Positions 57,070 through 64,000 of a stretch of DNA of 64,000 nucleotides are shown here, piece by piece. Positions within the stretch are counted from its first letter, which is position 1. Every line of letters starts with the position of its first letter. Origin of the DNA: Chitinophaga caeni (GTDB lineage: Bacteria > Bacteroidota > Bacteroidia > Chitinophagales > Chitinophagaceae). The position numbers and the translations under genes are program-made. A model generated the notes under the pieces. The model searched no databases. It saw only the letters and a program-made list of their open reading frames with translations, and had not been told where the DNA came from. The stretch is from positions 1,306,001 through 1,370,000 of the forward strand of contig NZ_CP023777.1 in NCBI RefSeq assembly GCF_002557795.1. The letters run 5' to 3'.

Positions 57070-58599
57070 ATGAAAATATTAAGTCCTGCTATATCACAAT
57101 TGGCCAGGTTGCGCATGGGGCGCATAGAATATTTTATGCAATACCCCTTGCAAGTGCAGCACCAGGTGTTTCAGAACCTGCTAAGCGCTGCTCAATACAC
57201 TGAATTTGGAAAGAAATACGGCTTTTCCAAAATATTCAAGGTGGAGGAATTTAAAAAAAATGTCCCCATCCACGACTATGATAGTATGAAACCTTACATC
57301 CAAAGGGTGATGGAAGGTGAACAAAATATCATCTGGAATACCCCGATTAAATGGTTCGCCAAATCGAGCGGCACCACGGCCGATAAGAGTAAGTTTATCC
57401 CCATCTCCGTAGAGTGTTTGGATGAATGTCACTACCGCGCGGGCCGCGATGTATTCTCATTATATTATTATAATAATCCGGATTCGGATTTACTCACGGG
57501 GAAATCCCTCGCTATTGGCGGCAGCCACCAAATCAACCCGCTTTCACCAGATAGCGATTCGTTTTATGGCGACTTAAGCGCTGTTATGCTCCAGAACATG
57601 CCCTTTTATGGCAACCTGGTGCGTACACCGGATCTCTCTATCGCTTTGATGGACGAGTGGGAAGCCAAGATAGAAAAGATGGCGCATGCCGTTATCAGGG
57701 AAAATGTGACCTCCATTGCCGGTGTACCTACCTGGACGATCGTATTGATTAAGCGGATCTTCGAATTGACCAATACCGATAATTTAATGGATGTATGGCC
57801 CAACTTGGAGTTGTATATCCACGGCGGTGTGAGCTTCACACCTTACCGCGACCAATTCAACAAATTGATACGGGGTAATAATATGCATTACCAGGAATCG
57901 TATAACGCTTCCGAAGGGTTCTTTGCTGCGCAAGATGTTATCGGGGAGGAAGGATTGTTGTTATTCTTAAACCACGGCATCTTTTACGAATTTATGCCGA
58001 TGGAGGAATTTGGGAAAGATGATCCACAAACTTTACAGCTACAACAGGTAGAACTCGGGAAAAATTATGCCCTGGTGATTAGTACAAATGGTGGATTATG
58101 GCGTTACCTGGTGGGAGATACAATACAGTTTACTTCGCTGGCGCCTTACCGCATCCGGGTGAGCGGTCGTACGAAGTCCTTTATTAATGCTTTCGGTGAA
58201 GAGGTGATCGTAGATAATAGCGATAAAGCAATAGCAAAAGCTTGTGAGCGTACGGGAGCAGTGGTAAACGATTATACCGCGGCCCCGGTATATTTTAGCG
58301 GGGAAGGAAATGGAGGGCACGAGTGGATCATTGCTTTCGAGGTGCCGCCGAATGATTTGAATGTGTTCACGGAAACGCTCGATAAGACGCTGCAAGAAAT
58401 AAATTCTGACTACGAAGCCAAGAGGCATAAAGATATGGCCTTGAAAATGCCGATCATTCACAGCGTGGGAAAGAATACCTTCACGGAATGGTTGAAGAGC
58501 AAAGGTAAATTAGGGGGGCAGCATAAAGTGCCGAGGTTAAATAATGACCGTAAAATTTTAGAAGAAATTCTCAGTTTTGTAAAACAAAATCCACAATAA
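57070..58599 (+). CDS. GH3 auxin-responsive-promoter family protein
   Basis: 509 residues. ANL-superfamily acyl-adenylate fold. Motifs: WFAKSSGTTADKSKFIPIS, and SINAFGEEV-type FINAFGEEVIVDNSDKAI near residue 375. In plants these conjugate amino acids to hormones; in Bacteroidota the role is unknown, possibly amino-acid conjugation of an acyl substrate. Follows lptB by 27 bp, probably cotranscribed. Confidence 0.9.
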   Translation: MKILSPAISQLARLRMGRIEYFMQYPLQVQHQVFQNLLSAAQYTEFGKKYGFSKIFKVEEFKKNVPIHDYDSMKPYIQRVMEGEQNIIWNTPIKWFAKSSGTTADKSKFIPISVECLDECHYRAGRDVFSLYYYNNPDSDLLTGKSLAIGGSHQINPLSPDSDSFYGDLSAVMLQNMPFYGNLVRTPDLSIALMDEWEAKIEKMAHAVIRENVTSIAGVPTWTIVLIKRIFELTNTDNLMDVWPNLELYIHGGVSFTPYRDQFNKLIRGNNMHYQESYNASEGFFAAQDVIGEEGLLLFLNHGIFYEFMPMEEFGKDDPQTLQLQQVELGKNYALVISTNGGLWRYLVGDTIQFTSLAPYRIRVSGRTKSFINAFGEEVIVDNSDKAIAKACERTGAVVNDYTAAPVYFSGEGNGGHEWIIAFEVPPNDLNVFTETLDKTLQEINSDYEAKRHKDMALKMPIIHSVGKNTFTEWLKSKGKLGGQHKVPRLNNDRKILEEILSFVKQNPQ

Positions 58600-58635
58600 T
58601 TCTTATAATTAAAGTTAAACTAACAACAACTTACG

Positions 58636-59385
58636 ATGAAATTACTTGACAACAAGGTCGCGATAGTAACCGGTGCTAGCCGTGGAATTGGTGAAGCCAT
58701 CGCGGTAAAATTTGCTGAGCAAGGCGCAAACGTTGCTTTCACTTACGTTAGCTCCGATGAAAAAGCGAAAGCGTTGGAAGATAAATTGACTGCCCTCGGT
58801 GTAAAGGCAAAAGCATATAAAAGTAATGCAGGTAATTTCCAGGATTGCGAAACCTTGGTTGCAGAGGTGTTGAAAGAATTTGGTAGCGTTGACATCTGCG
58901 TGAATAATGCCGGTATCTCCAAGGATAACTTGTTGTTACGTATGAGTGAAGATCAATGGGATGATGTAATGGACATCAACCTGAAGAGCGTTTTCAACAT
59001 GACCAAGCAAGTGATCCGCCCGATGATGAAAGCTAAAAACGGTGTTATCATTAATATGAGTTCTATTATCGGTATCAAGGGTAATGCCGGGCAAAGCAGC
59101 TATGCAGCTTCTAAAGCCGGGATCATCGGTTTTACAAAATCCGTTGCGCAGGAGCTGGGTAGTCGCAACATTCGTTGCAACGCCGTGGCGCCGGGTTTCA
59201 TCGAAACTGATATGACTAATTACCTGAAGGAAGGAGAAACCGCTAAAACCTACATGGAAAAAATTCCTTTAGGTCGATTCGGCACCCCGGAAGATATCGC
59301 TAATACCTGCCTGTTCTTGGCATCAGATATGGGGAATTATATTACGGGACAGGTACTAAGTGTTTGCGGTGGTATGAACGTTTAA
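58636..59385 (+). CDS. fabG: 3-oxoacyl-ACP reductase (FabG)
   Basis: 249 residues, SDR family. Cofactor motif TGASRGIGEA, NNAG (CVNNAGIS), catalytic Ser/Tyr/Lys as SSIIG...YAASKAGI. NADPH-dependent reduction of 3-oxoacyl-ACP in fatty-acid elongation. Typical length and start. Followed by an intrinsic terminator. Confidence 0.93.
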   Translation: MKLLDNKVAIVTGASRGIGEAIAVKFAEQGANVAFTYVSSDEKAKALEDKLTALGVKAKAYKSNAGNFQDCETLVAEVLKEFGSVDICVNNAGISKDNLLLRMSEDQWDDVMDINLKSVFNMTKQVIRPMMKAKNGVIINMSSIIGIKGNAGQSSYAASKAGIIGFTKSVAQELGSRNIRCNAVAPGFIETDMTNYLKEGETAKTYMEKIPLGRFGTPEDIANTCLFLASDMGNYITGQVLSVCGGMNV

Positions 59386-59415
59386 TGCGCTTCTCTATCC
59401 ATAAACTTGTTTTAC

Positions 59416-59446
59416 AACCGGGTCAGATTTGACCCGGTTTTTTTGT
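59416..59446 (+). terminator. Intrinsic terminator after fabG
   Basis: AACCGGGTCA (59416-59425) and TGACCCGGTT (59430-59439) with a four-base loop, then TTTTTTT. Confidence 0.92.
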
Positions 59447-60243
59447 GCCCAAATACAATTATATGTATTAATTACATGAAGTATTATCCTTAATTATCAT
59501 GGAAAGTTAAATGCTTTACTTTCCCATTCTTGCTGGTTAATAAGCGAAAATGCAAGAAAAGTTAACAAAGTATTGAAAAAACATATGAATAATAATTGTT
59601 TATACTGACGGAGAGCCTATTTTTGACATCCCTAATTGTCTATGTATTGTCATGTAAATGTAAATGCTTGTTAACATTTTCATAAAGAAAGTTAGAGATA
59701 ATTAGTTTTAAAGCATAATCGGATAGCATAAGGAACCATAGTAGAATGTGCCGGGGAATCCCGGGGCGTTCATATAAAGTGAGTATAACCAAATTTATTG
59801 TAAGGTAGTTAGTAGCAATTATGATAGCTATTTCGGAAGGATTTAGTTATGAAGCAACAGTGAACAATTTGCCAGCTAAGTACTCCTGATCATTGTAATG
59901 GAAGTTAATTTTTCTTGGGGTGTGATACCCCGTGGAAATGTTTTGTCAACCTGGCTAAATACATTCCAAAGTCAATCAATCGATTGTAGTTAATTCATTC
60001 TGTGAATTTACTATGACAATTTAGAATTATTTGAATCTATCGGTCGAAATAGTCCCGGAGTTACCAAGTAACACCGGCTTTTTTAGGCCCAAATGGGATA
60101 AGTGTAATTATTACGTTGATTATGTTCAATATAAGCCTGTATGGAAAACAAACATCTTTATATGCCACCTTGAAGGGCGGCATTATCATAAACCAAAATT
60201 TTAGTTCCAAGAATCTTCATTATTCAAGTCTGAAAGAAACGCA
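59447..60243. other. Long intergenic region before susC
   Basis: 797 bp with no ORF. A small hairpin GGGGT...ACCCC near 59918-59932 and an imperfect stem ATGCCACC...GGCGGCAT about 60162-60184 are the only structures seen. It probably holds the SusC promoter and 5' UTR; no ECF sigma/anti-sigma genes are present here. Confidence 0.4.
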
Positions 60244-63210
60244 ATGAGAAAATCCATTTTTTTAGTGCCGCTGTTAACTGTTGCAAGTATAACGGCATAT
60301 GCACAAAACATTACCGTGAAAGGTAAGGTGGTCTCCGCTAAAGATAAGCAGCCACTGCCCGGGGTTACGGTTATAGATAAAGCTACCAAGAAAGGAGCTA
60401 TTACCACGCCAGACGGCTTATTTCAAATTGAAGTAGACAAAAATGCTACGCTCAGTTTTAGCTTGATCGGCTACGGTTCCAAAGACGTACCCGTTAATGG
60501 TAACGCATCTTTGAATATCGAACTCGCAGAAAGTACGCAGGGGCTCGATGAAGTAGTTGTTATGGGGTACACTTCTACTACGGTTAGAAACCAAACGGGC
60601 GCTGCTCAAACAATTAAAGAAAAAGAAATCAAGGATGTAACGGCATCCAGTGTAGATAAAATGTTGCAGGGTAAGGCTTCCGGTGTATTCATAGGTTCCA
60701 GCTCCGGTAACCCGAACGAACCGCCAACTATCCGTATCCGTGGTAATGGTACGCTCACTGCCGGTACGAGTCCTTTATTGGTGGTGGATGGAGTTATCAG
60801 TAACTATTATCCCAATCCTTCCGATATCGAGAACGTAACCGTGCTTAAAGATGCCGCTTCTACCTCTCTTTACGGTGCACGCGCGGCTAACGGTGTATTG
60901 GTTATTACTACCAAACGTGGGAAGGCAGGTAAAACGAAAATCACTGCGCGTGGTAACCTAGGGGTGAATAAATTAAACATGGGCCGCTTCGGATTGATGG
61001 ATACTCAAGGTCTATACGATTTGCAATATAAATCTGCACAAGAGTTGTATGCCAACGATCCTGATAAATTCCAGAAATTCATTACCGAATCTTTACCGCC
61101 TGAAATTTTAAATACCAATACTGACTGGACGGATGTAGGTTTCCAAACAGGTACGAACCAGAACTACGAGGTGAACATCAGCGGGGGGAACGAAAAAACT
61201 CGTTTCTTCTTAGTAGGTAACTATTATAATGAAGAAGGTATTTTGAAAGGCGTAGGTCTTGAAAGGTACAGCGCCCGCTTAAACCTCGATCACCAAGTGT
61301 CCGACAAATTCAAAGTAGGTGTAAACTTATCCGGTATCATGGCTAATGAAACCGATAACTCGCTGGGTTCTATTTACCCGATGTTCCTGAACTTGCCTTG
61401 GGACAAGCCTTACAATGACGACGGCACTCCTTTAGATCCCCGCGTCAGCAAATGGTACGGTCGTGATCCGAGTAACTTCGTGTATGATCAACAGTTCAGC
61501 AATAACAAGACCCGTAAGCAAACCTTCGATGCCTTGGTGAAATTGGAGTACCAGTTTACGGATTGGTTGAGCTTCTCCTCTACGAACAGGGCACAGTACA
61601 ATAACTTTAGGAACCAAGACAATACTGATTACCGTACTGCCAGCGGTGCGGATTTACAAGGTTTGTTGAGTAACGAATACCGCTATACACAAACGTATTT
61701 GTCGTCGAACTTACTGAAAGCGCAACGTAATTTTGGTAAACACCATGTAGATGGTTTAATCGGGGCCGAGTTCCAGACATATAATTATGACAATATGGAA
61801 GGTACCGGTAAAGGAATCATTGCCGGGGGCGTATTAAATAATACTTCTGCACCGAACAGCCTGGGGGGGACCAAGATTGATAGGGCATTCAACTCTTATT
61901 TTGTAAATGCAAACTATAACTACGATTACCGTTACTACGTAACCACTTCATTCCGTAGGGATGGTTCTTCCCGCTTCGGGTTCAATAATCAATATGGTAA
62001 TTTCTACGCGCTGGGCTTCACCTGGGCTGCTTCTAATGAAGAATTCCTGAAGTACAACGAAGTGATTTCTAACCTGAAATTGAGAACCAGTTTAGGTACC
62101 ACCGGTAATGCCGAGATCACGGACTATATCGCTTACCCTTCCTATGCCATCAATGCCCAGTATAACGGCTCCCCTGCAGGTTATCCAAGCATTATCGGTA
62201 ACCCGAACTTATCTTGGGAAAAGGCTATGAACTATAACGTGGGAGTAGATGTAGGTTTCCTGAACAACCGTTTCAATTTAACCGTGGATGTTTATCAACG
62301 TGATAATAAAGACTTATTATATAATGTTCCGTTAAACGTGGCCACGGGTTATTATAACATGATTCAAAACATTGGCGCCGTTAGGAATAGGGGAATTGAA
62401 ATCGGTATCTCTACCGATAACTTGGGCCCGAACAGCCAGGTTACCTGGACGACCGACTTCAATATTGCTTTCAACAACAACAGGATTCAATCCCTAAATG
62501 ATGGCGTGGGCCAAGTGGTTGATCCGTCAAATGGTAGCTTCGTATTGGCAATCGGTCATGATATGCGCACTTATTACATGCGCAAGTGGGCTGGTGTTGA
62601 CCCCGAAAATGGCGATCCGCTATGGGAAAAAGTAAGCACGGATGCCGATGGCAAAAAAGTAGTTACTACGACGAATAGTTATAACCAGGCTACGATACAA
62701 ATGGTAGGTAGCTCTACTCCGAAATTCTTCGGGGGGATGAGAAACACCGTTTCTTATAAAGGGGTTCAACTGAGTGCATTCTTCAACTTCGTTTCCGGAA
62801 ATAAGGTGTATAACAACCAGAGGGAGCTGTTTGATAATGATGGTTTCTACGCTCAATACAACATCATGAAATTGGATGATAACTGGAGCCGTTGGGAAAA
62901 ACCGGGCGACAATGCCACCCATCCTAAATATGTATTAAACGGTAATAAAAATTCTAACAAACCTTCTTCCCGCTTTATTGAAGATGGTAGCTACCTGCGC
63001 CTGAGAAACGTAACCCTTTCGTATGACCTGCCCAAAACTTGGTTGCAGTCCTTGAAAGTAGAAGGTGTAAGGGTATCATTCTCTGGAGACAACTTATGGA
63101 CGCTCACTAAATTCTCTGGCATAGATCCGGATGCTGACGACAGGGCGGTTATGGGCTTCAAATACCCGTTCGCTACGAGGTGGTTAGCCGGTTTGGAAAT
63201 CAATTTTTAA
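60244..63210 (+). CDS. SusC/RagA-family TonB-linked outer-membrane protein
   Basis: 988 residues. Signal peptide (FLVPLLTVASITAYAQ). CarboxypepD_reg-like domain at about 22-95 (NITVKGKVVSAKDKQPLPGVTVID), TonB-box-like region LDEVVVMGYTST, plug (AAQTIKEKEIKDVTASSVDKMLQGKASGVFI, and GAASTSLYGARAANGVLVITTKRG with the usual VLKDAASTSLYGARAANG), then the barrel ending FKYPFATRWLAGLEINF. Imports oligosaccharides or other ligands with its SusD partner, whose gene starts 21 bp downstream. Confidence 0.97.
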   Translation: MRKSIFLVPLLTVASITAYAQNITVKGKVVSAKDKQPLPGVTVIDKATKKGAITTPDGLFQIEVDKNATLSFSLIGYGSKDVPVNGNASLNIELAESTQGLDEVVVMGYTSTTVRNQTGAAQTIKEKEIKDVTASSVDKMLQGKASGVFIGSSSGNPNEPPTIRIRGNGTLTAGTSPLLVVDGVISNYYPNPSDIENVTVLKDAASTSLYGARAANGVLVITTKRGKAGKTKITARGNLGVNKLNMGRFGLMDTQGLYDLQYKSAQELYANDPDKFQKFITESLPPEILNTNTDWTDVGFQTGTNQNYEVNISGGNEKTRFFLVGNYYNEEGILKGVGLERYSARLNLDHQVSDKFKVGVNLSGIMANETDNSLGSIYPMFLNLPWDKPYNDDGTPLDPRVSKWYGRDPSNFVYDQQFSNNKTRKQTFDALVKLEYQFTDWLSFSSTNRAQYNNFRNQDNTDYRTASGADLQGLLSNEYRYTQTYLSSNLLKAQRNFGKHHVDGLIGAEFQTYNYDNMEGTGKGIIAGGVLNNTSAPNSLGGTKIDRAFNSYFVNANYNYDYRYYVTTSFRRDGSSRFGFNNQYGNFYALGFTWAASNEEFLKYNEVISNLKLRTSLGTTGNAEITDYIAYPSYAINAQYNGSPAGYPSIIGNPNLSWEKAMNYNVGVDVGFLNNRFNLTVDVYQRDNKDLLYNVPLNVATGYYNMIQNIGAVRNRGIEIGISTDNLGPNSQVTWTTDFNIAFNNNRIQSLNDGVGQVVDPSNGSFVLAIGHDMRTYYMRKWAGVDPENGDPLWEKVSTDADGKKVVTTTNSYNQATIQMVGSSTPKFFGGMRNTVSYKGVQLSAFFNFVSGNKVYNNQRELFDNDGFYAQYNIMKLDDNWSRWEKPGDNATHPKYVLNGNKNSNKPSSRFIEDGSYLRLRNVTLSYDLPKTWLQSLKVEGVRVSFSGDNLWTLTKFSGIDPDADDRAVMGFKYPFATRWLAGLEINF

Positions 63211-63231
63211 TGAGCTAAAAAGTAATTAACA

Positions 63232-64000
63232 ATGAAAAATTTCATAAAAGGAATCGTGGGTGTTGCCTTGCTTGCTGTTACTGCAACCTCTTGCGATCTG
63301 AAAAAAGAACCATATACCGCTATCTCTGATGAGACTTTCTTGCATGATGAATCCAAGTGGCCGGTAATTACAGCAGGTAATTATTACTTCTTAAAAGATG
63401 AATATTTTACTCGTAACTATTATATGATGGGGGAGTACCCGGGCGATAACGTGGCCTTGAGCGGCGGTACCTCCGATGCCTTGTATTATTCTTATACATA
63501 TCAACATCTGAAAAATCAGGGTAACGCCAACCAGATCTGGAGAAAGGGCTACCAAGCGATCAACGGTGCCAACAAGATCATCGAGGTGATGCCGGAAGGC
63601 CGCGATGCGGCTACGGATCAGTTAATCGGTGAAAACCTGTTCATCCGCGCTTTCGTGCATTTCTCCCTTTGCCGCATTTTTGCGCGCCCTTACAACCAAG
63701 GAGCAGATAACCCGGGTGTTCCCGTAATGCTGAAACCGGACGTTAATGCCATGCCTGCACGTAACACCGTGAAAGAAGTGTATGATGCCGTAATCGCTGA
63801 TTTGTTGAAGGCTAAAGACCTGATGACCGAGGATAAGGAATGCAGCTACGCGACGAAAGAAGCGGCGGAAGCATTATTATCAAGGGTATATTTATATAAA
63901 GAAGATAACCAATTAGCCAAAGATTATGCTGATTCCGTGTTGTTATCAAATAAATATAGCCTGACTTCAACGGCTAGTTTCCCCGGTTATTACGCGGCTA
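63232..64000 (+). CDS. SusD/RagB-family nutrient-binding lipoprotein, partial
   Basis: Starts at ATG 63232; the frame is open to the window end (256 codons visible). Lipobox VTATSC (Cys about 21). Characteristic SusD N-terminal part: KKEPYTAISDETFLHDESKWPVITAGNYYFL, and INGANKIIEVMPEG, then LIGENLFIRAFVHFSLCRIFARPYN and GVPVMLKP, typical of the TPR region. Ligand unknown. The C-terminus is outside the window. Confidence 0.93.
   Translation, partial: MKNFIKGIVGVALLAVTATSCDLKKEPYTAISDETFLHDESKWPVITAGNYYFLKDEYFTRNYYMMGEYPGDNVALSGGTSDALYYSYTYQHLKNQGNANQIWRKGYQAINGANKIIEVMPEGRDAATDQLIGENLFIRAFVHFSLCRIFARPYNQGADNPGVPVMLKPDVNAMPARNTVKEVYDAVIADLLKAKDLMTEDKECSYATKEAAEALLSRVYLYKEDNQLAKDYADSVLLSNKYSLTSTASFPGYYAA

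Overview
The window looks like a chromosomal segment of a Bacteroidota member, most likely of the Chitinophagaceae (Chitinophaga-like). Evidence: a SusC/SusD pair at the right edge, a periplasmic S46 dipeptidyl peptidase, DUF4369-type TlpA proteins, Lipobox lipoproteins, outer-membrane beta-barrel paralogues, short-form adenylate kinase, a GH3/beta-lactamase fusion, and 6-bladed beta-propeller proteins. Assignment is from protein style only; no rRNA or tRNA gene was seen.

Layout. 1-7.5 kb: housekeeping genes (partial membrane patatin-like lipase, heme A synthase, RNase HII, sigma-54, a membrane protein, RecA). 7.5-8.7 kb: a non-coding block with a 16-copy 22-bp tandem repeat, two hairpin terminators and a 46-bp perfect palindrome. 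8.7-24.6 kb: a small conserved protein, a two-component system, Obg and adenylate kinase, a GH3/beta-lactamase fusion, secreted proteins, a MITE-like element, a phosphoesterase plus di-heme peroxidase pair, and a parallel beta-helix protein.

24.8-37.5 kb: an accessory region. A decayed IS5-type transposase is followed by an IS256-family element (frameshifted). Then comes a strongly AT-rich seven-gene run (26.6-35.5 kb), a truncated IS256 remnant and an intact IS256 element. The run encodes two beta-propeller proteins, a small secreted Thr-Gly repeat protein with six cysteines, a TMTC-like GT-C membrane glycosyltransferase, a membrane-anchored CxxC thioredoxin-like protein, a large outer-membrane beta-barrel receptor and a polyprenyl-phosphate GT2 glycosyltransferase. 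I read it as a candidate system that O-glycosylates and displays or exports the small Thr-rich protein. This is an inference and the most interesting content of the window.

37.5-64 kb: ordinary host genes (lipoproteins, S46 peptidase, AlkA-like glycosylase, M28 peptidase, CysS, two EEP-family paralogues, two rhomboids of which one lacks catalytic residues, an RlmD-type methyltransferase, a TlpA-like protein, three outer-membrane barrel paralogues, MetF, LptB, a GH3-auxin-family protein, FabG) and the start of a SusC/SusD locus. Intergenic spaces hold unusual foldable repeats: a G-rich quasi-palindromic array (38.8-39.2 kb), a 174-bp nested inverted repeat (41.4-41.6 kb) and an 81-bp nested palindrome (42.2-42.3 kb).
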